NCBI GenBank assembly: GCA_019155205.2
Contig: JAHNZQ020003149.1
Location: forward strand, 1,937,181 to 1,991,845
DNA length: 54,665 bases
Source of the DNA: Gracilaria vermiculophylla
Lineage: Eukaryota > Rhodophyta > Florideophyceae > Gracilariales > Gracilariaceae
Direction: 5' to 3'
Made by a program: the position numbers and the translations under genes. The notes under the pieces are model-generated. The model did not search any database, was not told the DNA's origin, and worked only from the letters and a program-made list of their open reading frames with translations. This document shows positions 43,430-54,665 of the stretch, piece by piece (the first letter of the stretch is position 1; the number at the start of each line of letters is the position of its first letter).

Positions 43430-46400
43430 GCACGCGTCGACGCGGTGGACCCTCAAAAGGCAATCGAGGGTCTTGAACTTCGACACGTTCCAGAGTCACA
43501 CCGCGAGTGCCTCTACAAGATGCCATGGGAGTTCACCACGATGTGAGACGGCTCCCTCTTGGAGATTGCTGCAATAGAGCACCGGATTGATCTGCAGCCG
43601 GACGCAAGGCCTGTGGCAGAGTACCATTGCAGGGCTGGACCAAAAGCCCGTTAGGAACAACTAAGCAAACAATATGCTCCGCGTAGGTGTGCTTAAGCCT
43701 GCTAAATTCCCATCGGCTTTCCCGGTGGTACTGGATCTGAAAGCGGATGATACCTGATGGTTCTGCGTCAATAATCACCAGATCATTGCCGTGATGGTGA
43801 GCGATGCATTCCTCATTTCCCATTTAAAAGATTGCGACGACTTTCTTTGGGTTGCCATCCCATTGACCGCGTTATATGAGAATTGAGGTTCCTGAATAGT
43901 CCCAGTTTGTGACGAGTACCGCGAAAAGACCGCTTTGGTTTCCCATTTTGGCTCCTACCACTTCCAGAGTATGCCAATTGTGCCAACAAATGCCCGTACT
44001 ACCTTCCGGCCTGCCATCGACATCCTGTTGAGCTGCGTCAAGTGGCGTACATGCCTCGTATGTCTGGATGACATCTTCGTCTTCTCAGACAATCTCAGGG
44101 ACCACTTCCTCCACGTGAGAGAGACCATGAACATTTTACGGGATGCTGAGATGACCCTGAGGCTGGGTAAATGCTTGTTTTTTACAGACATTGTAATGTA
44201 TCTGGGGCGCATAATTTGTCCCAGACGGTTATCAATCGAAGAAGGTCGTGTCCATTCCCTGGTGAGGGCCAATAAACCCAGAACGAAGACAGATCTACGC
44301 TCCTCCCAGTAGCTGGTCAGCTCCTACAGACGGTTCATCCCACTGTTTTTGGATTTTGCCACACTGTGCAACATGCCGCTGCAGAAGGGTCAGCCAACCA
44401 AACCGGAAACGTTTATATCCGCTCAAACAGATGGTTTTGACTCACTTACGGAGGCATTCACTTCACCTCCAATCCCGTCGCTACCCCAATTGGGTCTTCC
44501 GTTCTCTGTTGATACAAATTCGGGCGAGTATAAAGTTGCTTGTGCGCTCTTACACAATACCTTAGGGCTAGAACGACATCCAATTGTCTATTTGTCACGC
44601 GCGCTCATTGAGTACGAGTGGAACTACTCTGTCTCGGAGAAGGAGTGCGTCGCAGTCGTTTAAGCACTTGCCGTCCATCCCCCGTATCTCAAAGGGTGCA
44701 CTTAACTGTTTTCACAATCTACTCCTTACTGAGGTGGTTGATGATTATTTGGGATCCATCAGGTCGCCTCATGCGATAGAGATTCCGCATCGTAAAATAC
44801 GAATTCCGAATCGTATAAAAAAGAATGCACAGAAGTCTCAGGCCGACGCCGTGCCACGAATGCCCACAACCGTGGAAGCAATCCATTAGGCGAACTATGG
44901 AATCCCTTGATTCACGACAGAGTCACTCGGTCCGGGAAAAACAGACCTGGCGGAGCCGCAGTGGCCAGTCGACTGGAACTTCGGAGATTATGCTGACAAT
45001 ATGCTCGCAAAGGGCGAGATTAATAATGAGAAGCCCGTACCGAGATGTTTTGTACCAGGACAACCGGGGGAAATGATCCAAGAATAATATTGCCGATCCA
45101 TTTGATATGGAGATACGAGTCTGTATCAACAGTGCAGAACTTCTCCCTTTCAGATTTAATGACCTCTAGTCTCCTGTCTTCAGTGTTGACGTCACCCTTC
45201 AGATAGAGATTCCGCACTCCCTGAAAACGCTGGTGTTGCCTTTTTCGCATAACGCAATCGCCAGCAAACACGCCGGCGGTTGGAAGCCTTATTTGCCCCT
45301 CCAAAAAGTTTTTCACTTGTTCCTCATGTCGGTCCATTATTAAACACACATACATTTGAACAGGGTGAAGCTCTGCATACATACAACAAAACTTTCGCTT
45401 TTATCTGCAAGTGCACCGCTGAAGATTGTTGCAATTGACATCTTCGATCCATTCCTCACGTCCCAGAAAGGCAAAAAGTTCTTAATCTTTGTCACTAACC
45501 GGTTCTTTAAACTTGTTCGGACTGTTTTTCTTCGTAGAACTATGGACATTACCGTTGCCGATGCATTCGTCATGCATCTGATATTCAGCTGTGGACCTCC
45601 AGTGGATTTACTATCTGATAACGGAAAACATTTCATATCTAAGTTCTTCCAGAATTTCTGACGTATCCTGGACATGAAGAACCTGTTCACTACGTCATAC
45701 AAAGCTTAATGAAATTGGCAACATGGACGGTACTACCGTACTATTATCGCTTCTCTGTGATCTTATGTTGCTGATCATCCAAAGACTTGGAACTTGTACA
45801 CGGACGCGCTGACGTTTGCATAGAACACGGACGTTCACCAGACTACTGTTGTGTCCTGTTCCAGTTGGTGCTGTCGCGGAATCCATCAATATTTGCTTTG
45901 GAAACTCATTCTATGCTTGGCAATTTCCCATCTGGGGGTGATTGCGGCCAATGGTTGTAGGACTGTTCGGTGGAACTAGTCCCCGCTACACTAAAATCAA
46001 TGGAACGTGCTCGAGCCGCTTATAAGCGGAACTTTGACGATCGCTTATGGCGTGAACGTGCTCGACCCATTGAAGCTGGCGACTTTGTGTTCGTCTGGAA
46101 GGATGTTTTTAACCCCAATGGGAAGTAACCCTACTAACTCTTGCCTATAGCGGACGAAATTTGTACGGTCATCTCAGTAGTAAGTGATACTGACTTAGTC
46201 GTTATGAGCGGCAGCCTCTAATTTCTGCCCTGTGATCGAGTTACCACGACTCTTTCTTTCTCCGCGGAGGTACTCCTGCCCTACTCAGTCTTACGGGACA
46301 CAGCGGCCTCGTTTCCGCCAGCAACATCCGGTACACCGGCAATCAGACCGCCTGCTATCTTTTGAAACCTCGCACAGTGTCTCTCAGATCTCCCATACGT

Positions 46401-46870
46401 GTCGGGAGACAAACCAACTTTGTCGGACAGGCCTGGTTCACAGGGCCAGCCAACAACAAGTTAAGTTCAAAAAGGAATACAAACCCGACAATCGTTACAG
46501 TTGGTGTCTCCTGTCGCTCCGTGTAAGGGGATGGATGACTTCATTTCCGCTTCCCGCAAGGAAGTTGTCTGCTCGCCGTCGCAAAGAAAAGCACGCTGTC
46601 ATCTCTAAATAAGTGATTCTGCGTCGTAGCCCACACTGATAAACGTACCAGAGACAACACTTTTCGTGACGAAAGCAAGCCCCAAAGCGCATGGGAGCCA
46701 TACCGCGAACACCACGAAGAACTCTTCGGAGAACTCGACCACGTGAAAAACGCTACTCGACCGAGTCAAAACAACCGACCAAGTCGGAATCGGAAGTCGT
46801 GAGACGCCATTGTTTGGCGCCCTCATTGTGGGGAGCTAACACAAACACCCGCGACAGACGGTGTAGGGTA
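43430..46870 (+). pseudogene. pol: gypsy-3 pol: RT, RNase H, integrase
   Basis: The plus strand has LELRHVPESHREC then MWDGSLLEIAAIEHRIDL (pre-RT), LDDIFVFSDNLRDHFLHV (RT active site, about 44065), RNase H (LPFSVDTNSGEYKVACALL, about 44505), SKHAGGWKPYLP (zinc-finger region, about 45250) and the integrase core (VAIDIFDPFL, about 45430; LLSDNGKHFISKFF, about 45610). The integrase catalytic Glu region has decayed. The tail contains ERARAAYKRNFDDRL (about 46000), and WEPYREHHEELF (about 46690) could be the end of a chromodomain. Stops and frame changes throughout. Confidence 0.82.
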
Positions 46871-47747
46871 GTGGCATAGCTTGCCTATAGAAAGTGGCAC
46901 GCGGCCAAGTGCCGGTCTCTAGAGAGGAAATATACCTAGAACACGGAGATATGGTCCCAAGAAGGGGAGGTTTTTCGGGAATTGAGCTCACCATAACAAG
47001 CAACTTGGATCCAATATGGAGACTAATCGCCCGCCGAGCAGCGTGTACCCGTCAGAAGAGCTGCGACCGCCCGGTTTTGAACCGCTTGCGTACAAATCGC
47101 AGCCTGTCCGAGGCACAAATGTCCAAGCGGTACGTGCTACGGCATCAGTCCGCGAACAGGAGCTGCGCGGAGTTGCGGTGAGACCAGAACACGGGGAGGC
47201 GGGAACCGTTATCCCAAGGTGGGAAAATCAGCCGAAAACGGGAACTCACAACTCAGCACAAGCCGAAACCACAATAGCCCGGCATGGCCAAAAGGGTCAA
47301 ATAGAAGAGGGTGTTGTTGAACGAATCGTCAGACACTCATACAACGAGGACGGGATGTTACGGTAGCACCTACGCTTGGACGGGTACTACCCTTCGTCTG
47401 ACGTGGCCAAGCCAATCTAACATCTTCCACGTACTCTTGTGTTTCGCTATCACCGCAATGCGGGTACAGTGACTCCAGCAACGCTGTGAAACGCCCAACA
47501 AGGATGCCTCCCCCCAACAAACGGGCTTAGTAATGCGATAGGAGTAGTGCCGACATTCACCACTGCATCCAACCCTTCATTGTTTTGGAGCATGCAGGAA
47601 TGGTTTATTGATCCAAATAGCGGTTCGACGATCATCCTAACCACAAGCGTTGTTTTTCCCATTCCCATGGAATACATTTCTGGTGAGGCTATAATCAATT
47701 TCATATCGTAGGTACCTAAACTTTAGGCCGCTACGCGTAGAATCCTT

Positions 47748-49755
47748 TCAAAGGGATGGAACAGAAACCCTGCAAGTCGGAGAAAGGTCAGCGAGCGATA
47801 GGTCTAGTGGAAGAGACTTCTTTGGTACAAAACTGGAAAAACGCCAACCTTTGTAGCTGTTATGAGATGCAGCCATCCCGCTACGGCAGTTTGCTGGGAG
47901 TCTCCGCATGGTAGAAAGGGCACCAGAGGTATCCTGGACGTTTATATCAACGCCACGGAGTAAACTTACGATAAAATTCCACTTGGTGGCAACCGTCGCA
48001 CGGGCGTCAGTACTTGGCGCCGGCAAAGGTAGATATTCAGTAGGAGAGCCACTCAGATTCCCTGGAAGGGTTGGATCTGGCCACTTAAACTGACTACTCT
48101 AAACAGCCTTAGCATTGGCATACGCCGAAGCAGGCGACGAGTTAATCATTGGGGCCTCTGGGTCATGCTTACACAGGTCAGCCGTTCCCATCGCTTCTTC
48201 TTCGACCTCTTCGAGGTCACCTCTCCCCGAAGTTTTTGGCTCGTAATTGACCATCGAGTTGTCCTCCTTAGAGGAAGTATACCACTAATCGGAGTTTTGT
48301 ACCCGCTCTAGTGTCCATAAGGAATACTTCTCGGAGCCATCCGCTATTTCCCCGTTTACCCCCGGCTATTGTACCGGAATTCCCCCGTATCGAAGCAGGT
48401 GAGCTCTCCCCTCGTACAGTGTTCCTTCCAAAGCCTAGGCAAAAGCCACTGATTCTGCCGTCGTGGCGCCGCTCTGTTTCAGCGGTACTGTGTCCCAATC
48501 AACTGAACCGATGAAATCGAGAAGGCCCGTGACTTCTTCGCTCTTCGCCATACGCTTGAAAAAGACCTGCATGTCAAGGTGACGACTGGCAGCACTCACA
48601 TGTGGTTGAATATACCACCGCCAGTACTGATCATACGCCTCCACAAGAAGATACGCCACGGTGCGGACAGGCCATTCAGTATTTTCCATCGACCACATCT
48701 CTTCACACGGGTCATTCACGAGGTATGACTCTACATTGGCTAACACCGGAGAACGTTTGACAAAGAACCCCTGAAAAGCCTCCATTTTAGCCCTCGAAGA
48801 TAGCAGGGAGACATATAGACCTTGTCCGTGTGCCGGAGTGAGCCGTTCGAATTTCACGTTCTAGCAGGGAAGGAAACATTCCCTTCAGAGGCGTGCCATT
48901 CGTTCATAATGATTTAAATTCTGCAGGATATTTTGATGGGTACGACCCGGATAAATATCGGAACCCCACCCGGAGTATCGATCAAGTCTAACAAAGGGGC
49001 TCCTGCCTCGCGTTTCGGAAATTCTGTCATGCAAGGGCCGTCCATACCGCAAGGCTTTCACAACTACCAATCTCCCCGAGCGTACAGTAGAACCCCTCAG
49101 CAAACTGGAGTTCATCCGGGATCATCCCGTCAAACGAGGCTCGGCGTTGGCGTTGGTAGGCCAGCCGCTCCAGTCTAGCGTGCGACACAGTAGCGGATTC
49201 TCCTTGACCTCATCGGACGTGATGTATTGGTACCGCGACGTAGTTCTACAAATCTCAGGGAGTCGCCACAATGGCCTGAAGATCACTCGAAAGGACTCCG
49301 GCCCCGTAGACAAAACGGTAAAAGATTTTGATGTTACGCACTGCAGTGGGGTGTGCAACCACGATGCGAACCAGAGCTGCATCACCGCTTGTTGGGGTAT
49401 CCAGCCTAGTACCACTAAAGAATCGTATAACAGCTGCTGTAGGCCTTTGAGGTCCTCAAATACGGACAAACGCAACATGCGGGCTACAAGAGAAGACACT
49501 GGTAAAACCGGGACCGAGGGAAACCCTGTGGACAGATTATTATTCGAGTCTGGGCCGTTTTTTCTCGAAAACGTCGGAGGGTTCGGAGGCGGCGCGCTCA
49601 TAGTGAGGTGGAAAGTCTGCGTAACCGCAGAAGCAGTCGATGACGGAAACCGCTGTTGTGATGAAGAGGATTGGGTGGAAGCTTGTCGTATGCGATACCA
49701 GCTCGTTGCCGTGACCTCCCGGCGAGCCGGAGAAAGGCGGAAACTTGTACATCAT
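47748..49755 (-). pseudogene. long opposite-strand reading frame in the gypsy-3 tail
   Basis: A single minus-strand frame is readable for about 2 kb (some 665 codons) from 49755 to TGA at 47748, with in-frame stops including 49122, 48885, a TAG about 20 bases before 48857, 48435 and several between 48.1 and 48.4 kb, but no needed frameshift. A Ser/Gln/Thr/Pro-rich start is followed by folded-looking parts (PLHDRISETRGRSPFVRLD, YGRPLHD, WGSDIYPGRTHQNILQNL, MEAFQGFFVKRSPVLANVE, EAYDQYWRWYIQPHV) and an acidic stretch (DLEEVEEEAM). It starts 55 bases from the right LTR and points back towards pol. A further frame (47704-47329) may continue it. No family recognised. Confidence 0.5.
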
Positions 49756-49797
49756 ACCCGCCTCGGGGAGGCCCATCTTAGATTAGAACCCTTACCA

Positions 49798-49810
49798 CAG
49801 GGATGGGATA
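49798..49810 (+). promoter_or_regulatory. polypurine tract of gypsy-3
   Basis: AGGGATGGGATA immediately before the TG of the right LTR, comparable to the gypsy-1 tract, which also ends in TA before the LTR. Confidence 0.5.
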
Positions 49811-50553
49811 TGAAGTGCTCGCTCGTTTTTCGGGGTGTCACCTTATATATTGTCTTTTAATGAGAAACCCGCGATAGAAGGCAGATATGACTAAGTCCCG
49901 CAAAATCGGCCGGCGGCACGAGTCCTACACGTTTGGCAAGAGTAACTTTCGGTAGAACTTGTGCCTGGGACAGTGCACGGGTGGTGGTCCGAGTGGCCTG
50001 CTATTTATTTATTTAGAACTTTCCTATTTTTTTAGTTAGCACTACAGTACATACAAGCGCTGGCGAAACAACCGCCGCCCTCAGTAAAAGGTAACCAAGA
50101 TCCCGGCTCTGAACCTTCCGCCTACATCTGAATTTGTCTTTCACGAAGAATATCCCGTCCCGTGCGGTTGCGCAGCCGCCTTCTGCGCTGAGAGCACCAA
50201 TACTTGGGTATACTACCAGTTTCATTGTACTGGCTCCTTGTAAAAGTATCTTTATGGCTCACTGTTGTTTGCCTTACGGCTACCTCCCCTTTGTCCCACC
50301 TTGGTGGCACATTTTCTACCTTGTGGATCTCGTGAATCGCGCTCTTTCTTCATTTTCCACATCTTTCCTCCACGAAGGCACCGCACACTCATACGCCCAC
50401 ATAGTGGGGATCTGTGCTGCCGGCGCCACCTCGGCCTGACACCCGTCATTGTCGTGTTGCTCCTTCGAGCGGTCTCTACCGCAAAACTACCTCTGTGGAG
50501 GAAGATTCGGACGTCTTCGTGTGCTTTTCCCTTTAGCGGAGTACTGCAAAACA
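49811..50553 (+). repeat. gypsy-3 3' LTR
   Basis: Starts TGAAGTGCTCGCTCG and ends about AAAACA, parallel to the left LTR. The right border is uncertain by a few bases. Confidence 0.78.
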
Positions 50554-51238
50554 GATAGTTTTGCAATTATTGCATTGTAGGTCGTGTCACGATAGCATAT
50601 GGATGGGCATATTAGGTATCATTTACTGAGAAATCCACTCTACAGACGTTATGAGCATCCAAAGCTTTGTCAATACTACTACAAAAAAGGAAGCTAAACA
50701 GAAGTAAACCGACTTCTTTTCGTCGCCTTAGTACTTTTTGTATCAAAGAGAGTAGTAGAAATTTTAGATTGTTGGATCTACAAATGCTAAAATTGCATAG
50801 AAAACGATTTCCATAATTTTTTGTACACATATAGTTTTAGTTACTTTTACATTCAGCATCACTGGTAATTAGACAAGTTTGGCTGTTGATGGTTGCCCCA
50901 AAACGTTTAGGAGGATCTGCGAACAGCGCCATAGTCTTCAGACGTGTCCGCAATCAAAATGGATTCAATAGCTAACAATCTTGATTGTGTATCGTAGATA
51001 GAGTCCGCGATACCTGTACCAAAAACATAAAAAAATATATCAAAAAGAATGGAATGGAAAAGTTTTTATTGTTCTAGAATAACGCCTAAGTAATTACATT
51101 TGTCCTAAAATGGTGACACTTGACCTCACAGGACTTTTATGATCAGAGAAAAGACACTAAATTGTAGATTTAAATTCCTTAAAACACGTTTTAAAATCGT
51201 TTCTAAGACATTAATACCTGTATATAGCACTATTTACA

Positions 51239-51420
51239 TTACTTCTTAATGTAAATTCCTACAATACTATGGCCCATTTTTAGACGGCGCTTAGGTTCCC
51301 TAAAATTATCATTTTGTAGATGGCATATATGGCACACAAACCTGGAAGTGGCGGTTTCAGACTGTCTATCCGTTGTCTTTCCTCCAAACGTCTTGTTTTT
51401 GCGAGAATTTTTCATTTTAA
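51239..51420 (-). pseudogene. C-terminal tail with a Cys-pair motif, unassigned
   Basis: A minus-strand frame of about 60 codons ends in TAA at 51239. It is Lys/Arg-rich and has FVCHICHLQNDN followed by KRRLKMGHS, a CXXC-type element near the protein end. Such tails occur in piggyBac-type transposases, and an N-terminal piggyBac fragment lies at 17.4 kb, but no DDE core is visible upstream here. Treat as an unassigned transposase-like tail. Confidence 0.3.
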
Positions 51421-51857
51421 AATTTGTCTTTCTTTTTTTCTAAATAGCTCTGAGTAGGTTCGAATCTGATCAGAACGAAACAGACAGACGTTGTTAAGGT
51501 CCGTTCATTTCAGAAACATCAAATAGGATACCATGGGTCTAACAATGTTGTTTTCTGCAAACTTTTAAAGATATGAAAAACAGCTTCACATTTAAGGCAC
51601 CTATCATGGGCCATTTGGTTTCTAATCGCACTGGGAGAATAGAATATATAAAACATGCAGCATCAGAGAACTTCGAAAACATGCGGAAACAAGATTGGAA
51701 GCTTGAAAACATACAAACCGTGTCATTTGTTTTGAAAAGATTCGAATCTCTATTTTCGATGGGCAGATTTTTAGTTTTTGACCCTATCCTTGGGCTGTTG
51801 CGCTCAGAACAATTATTAAAACTTTCCAAAACATGTTTCTTTTTAAATATACAGAAC

Positions 51858-51924
51858 ATGAGCCACTGTAAATTGAGACCCAGTAAGTATCCATTTCTAT
51901 GAGTTATGCAGTACAGTGGCTCAT
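51858..51924. repeat. perfect inverted 13-mer, Tc1-end-like
   Basis: ATGAGCCACTGTA (51858-51870) and TACAGTGGCTCAT (51912-51924) are exact inverted copies 41 bases apart, each with TA at the inner side. TA plus CAGTGGCTCA is a typical Tc1/mariner end. They could be the facing ends of two elements or a short hairpin element. Confidence 0.55.
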
Positions 51925-53668
51925 AGTATTATTATTGTTTTTTTAAAGAAGGGACGAAAAAGAATAAAACAATTCTCATACTATTTTGAAAATCTAATTC
52001 GTAACGAAAATATCGTAGCTTGGGAAATTATTCTTCTAAGAACATAAAAACTATAAATAAATCAGAGTCGGTTAGCCCTTAACTTCATTTTTTGACGGCA
52101 TATCTCTCTTTCAGTACCATTTACAAATTGCACCTTACTCGTGATAAGAATCCACGCCAAGTGCATATATCAGTGGTCAAAAGCAATCCATAAGCGTGTG
52201 CATTGGTTTTTTATCGAAAGAATGGTAGACATTGTGCACCTGCTGTTTTACGGTCAGAATTATTGTATGTCTTCAGTTTTTCAAACGATACTTTAGGCGA
52301 ATAATTTGATCTCAATTGTATTTGGGAAACCCACAGCTTAAAAGCAGCATCCTTCTCCCTCCCCGCATCTCCTCTTTTTCATTGATCTTATCATTGCCAC
52401 TGAGTTATATTTACATATCCCACGAGAAGAAACTTATCATGGTATGATAAAGAACTATTATGGAAAATACGCGGCAATTTCGACTCAAAAGCATGCAAAT
52501 ATTCTGGATTGCCTTCCGTCGCACATCCTATAGTTCATAGATATATAGATGGGAGATCAAATATCGTAATAATAGTTTTTTTTTCAGGCACTTTTACGGG
52601 TTGTGTTCTGATACAGTAATGATTTTTAAGGCTACGATTTATGTGCTGATGAGAAAACATAAGAAGAAAATAATCAAAGCAGATTATATCCACACCGCCC
52701 ATGCGCTGAAAGATATCACCCAGGTTCTAGAATAATATTTATTCAAAAAGACCAAAATAGGCTGATTTATTTGTGTGCGCTGCTGGTGGGTGTGGAATTC
52801 ATCGACTGGGCAACAGTGAGCTCGACTTAGAGCTCATAGTTGGCACAGCTCGATTGGTTTCTGCCTTTATATGGCACATTCGTGAGCCCGAGATTCTCCA
52901 GGGCTCAACTTCCGGCTTGGTCAAGGATTCATACAATTCGCCACACACCAGCACTTACAGATGAAAGGAGAAATCGGCTCCTTATGCAGCACATTATGCA
53001 GCAAATCAAGAATCTTTGACAGAAATCAGAAGCAGTACTTATGCTCTAGACATGGATAGGGATAACATGCCTGTAATGCTGGGTCTTAGTGTGGGGAGCG
53101 CATAAATTCACAATATTCCTTCCGTAACCGCATAATAATCATCCGCAATATCTGCAACGAAAATTAGCTATGAAGAACCGCACAGAGAAAAGCAGCGATG
53201 CATCTTTATCAGCATTGCCGAAATATTTTTCCGACTACGAGGGGAAAAAATTGAAAAATAGGAAGAACAATTCTTCATGCCGTTAAAGGGAAAGATAGAC
53301 TGTTGTCTCCAAGAACTACCATCATATGCTTTGGCGTAAAATAGGGATTACAGTAGAGACCAGACGCATCGCTGCAGTACTGAAGGCATGGTGTAAAATG
53401 TCGCGGTACGGCGCGTCGAAGCTGAATACGCCATGCTCATCAAGCACACGGCGTCACAGCTATAAGCGCACGGGAATGAACTAAACCCATGACGCCGAGT
53501 CGATGTGCATTCACATAAACGACAGACAGATAAAGCCATTGAGATTCACAACTACATGCTGACATAAAACATAGAAAAATCGCAGACCCCCCTCCACGTC
53601 AAAAATGCCTAGCCACTCTCTACACAAGTTCTGTGTTCCACTGTTCTTCTTCTACGTGCCTAAAACTC

Positions 53669-53674
<6 letters not shown>

Positions 53675-53706
<32 letters not shown>
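53675..53706. repeat. (TA)n microsatellite
   Basis: About 16 uninterrupted TA units followed by TTTATTTATTTA. Confidence 0.95.
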
Positions 53707-53709
<3 letters not shown>

Positions 53710-54430
53710 TTATTTAGAATTATTCAGGAGACAAAGAAAACAATCAAAGGTTCGCAAAAGCAAGCAAGGACACACAGTCAGCAAACGATGGGTATGGACA
53801 AAAATCCATCTTTCTTTTAACAAAAAACGACGTTGCGAATCAGTACTAAACATGAAGGAACAAGATGCAGGGCTTCTAAACTATTTCCGGATAGTATTGG
53901 ATATATCCACGTCAAAAACAGAGATGTACCCTTCGCACCTTTACTGTCTTTTATTCTGGCATTTTGTAATTTATTGCAAAGTACGGCCTCGAAGCGTGGA
54001 ACCCAGCAATGCTATTGCTAACCTTGTCCGAATAAAGAGTGCGAGAGCAAAATATGAAAACATAAGTTTTAGGGAGATAGCTTTGTACGAAAGATGCAAA
54101 ATACGGCTGCTAGTCATGACCATAGAGTTGTGTTCTTGTATAATTACATAAATAATTCTTCCAGCGTATCATATTAACCTCGGCTCTTTTGCGAGCAATG
54201 ATGCCCCACGACGCCTTATTTTTAAGAGCTGGCCCTTTTTATGCCACCGCATTTCTGGCCATCTTTGGCTGTCGGTATATTATGTCAGTGGTTTTCTCTA
54301 ATCGAAGCCTCTATTATTTTCATGGATCGGTCGATATCAGCAAAAGCCTCCAGCACAGTGGGTAGCTACAAAACTGTTCTACGACAAATGTCCCATAAAA
54401 CTACAAATGTGTCGTTTCATAGTGTGAAAC

Positions 54431-54665
54431 TGTCAGCCCTCCTGTCGAGGTAGTAAAGCACAACGTCCGTTAGGAGTTTTTAGTGACTCCAAAGGCGCGT
54501 ATTCCTAAAGGTGGTCTCCGGTATCCGCTGTCGCGAGTCGGGGGAATTCTGTAAGGGATCCGCAAACACCAAGCGGAGGGGAAGGTTCACTGGGCGGACA
54601 ATGCTCCTACAGGCGCTGCTATGATGCGACCTGGGGATCGGCGGCTTAGAAACCTGCGTGTGTAG
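54431..54665 (-). repeat. partial gypsy-1-family LTR at the window edge
   Basis: TGTCAGCCCTCCTGTCGAGG onward matches 8559-8790 closely and runs to the end of the window, in the same orientation as gypsy-1. It is either a solo LTR or the 3' LTR of an element continuing to the right. Left flank GAAAC. Confidence 0.9.

Larger units (their letters stand above)
39418..50553 (+). mobile_element. Ty3/gypsy element gypsy-3, both LTRs, rearranged inside
   Basis: The LTRs at 39418 and 49811 both start TGAAGTGC. The left one carries an inserted solo LTR. On the plus strand come gag (about 41.14-42.34 kb), RT, RNase H and integrase (43.43-46.87 kb). The protease segment between them (about 42.35-43.25 kb) reads on the minus strand, so it is inverted. 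A 3 kb tail before the right LTR holds a long minus-strand reading frame. Flanks (GTGTT left, GATAG right) do not match, so no target duplication survives, or a border is misplaced. Confidence 0.82.
50554..54430. other. AT-rich stretch with no recognised gene
   Basis: Clearly more AT-rich than the gypsy DNA. Open frames are short and mostly chance. Items seen inside are listed separately: a Cys-pair ORF tail (51239-51420), an inverted 13-mer (51858-51924) and a TA microsatellite (53675-53706). The longest plus frame (53633-54151) includes the TA repeat and looks accidental. Confidence 0.5.

Noticed and set aside
47450..47704. Walker A motif (GMGKTTL) suggesting an ATPase
   Set aside because: The Gly five residues ahead is missing, no Walker B is visible, and the frame is short.
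50629..50660. Third copy of the gypsy-3 LTR (TTACTGAGAAATCCAC echo)
   Set aside because: About 16 bases of similarity only, with no continuation on either side.
53633..54151. 172-codon plus-strand frame
   Set aside because: Starts in and depends on the TA microsatellite; no domain seen.
1..54665. CRISPR arrays, operons, ribosome-binding sites or prophage
   Set aside because: All recognisable content is eukaryotic transposons; no regularly spaced repeats.

Overview
The window is eukaryotic nuclear DNA made almost entirely of transposable elements, most of them decayed and several nested in one another. I see no convincing host gene, rRNA, tRNA or CRISPR array. The element mix is chromodomain-type Ty3/gypsy elements, a Ty1/copia element, three PIF/Harbinger pairs (one with an oomycete- or red-alga-style partner protein), a Tc1/mariner element and a piggyBac fragment. 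This suggests a repeat-rich protist, alga or oomycete-like genome; the sequence alone does not name the organism.

Layout. 278-9104 is a Ty3/gypsy element on the minus strand (gypsy-1): right LTR, gag, pol with chromodomain, an opposite-strand ORF near the left end, a polypurine tract and a left LTR cut off by foreign sequence. Its right LTR sits in the DNA-binding gene of a PIF/Harbinger element (PIF-1, 9105 to about 11.5 kb). PIF-2 (11562-15414) is structurally complete, with terminal inverted repeats and a TAA target duplication. A Tc1/mariner relic (15608-16854) and a piggyBac N-terminal fragment (17395-17769) follow. The piggyBac fragment is cut by gypsy-2 (from 17770, plus strand). A solo LTR of another family (23343-23906) lies in the RNase H region of gypsy-2, and gypsy-2 runs near 25.28 kb into a truncated gypsy-4 relic.

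A Ty1/copia element (26837-32510) has both LTRs and a perfect ACCAT target duplication, and is the best-preserved retroelement. 32.5-36.4 kb is unassigned. PIF-3 (about 36.8-38.8 kb) again has two convergent genes. 39418-50553 is gypsy-3, same family as gypsy-2, with a gypsy-1-type solo LTR inside its left LTR, an inverted protease segment and a long opposite-strand reading frame beside its right LTR. 50.55-54.43 kb is AT-rich and mostly blank, and the window ends in another gypsy-1-type LTR (54431 onward).

How parts work together. LTRs carry promoter and end signals, gag and pol make particles, cDNA and integration, and each PIF/Harbinger element pairs a DDE transposase with a DNA-binding partner. 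Nearly every coding region here is broken, mostly by in-frame stop codons and often at catalytic residues, so the locus looks like a graveyard. The most notable observations are opposite-strand reading frames between pol and the 3' LTR in two gypsy families, an open antisense frame kept in both copia LTRs, and a tail-to-tail gene order shared by all three PIF/Harbinger elements.
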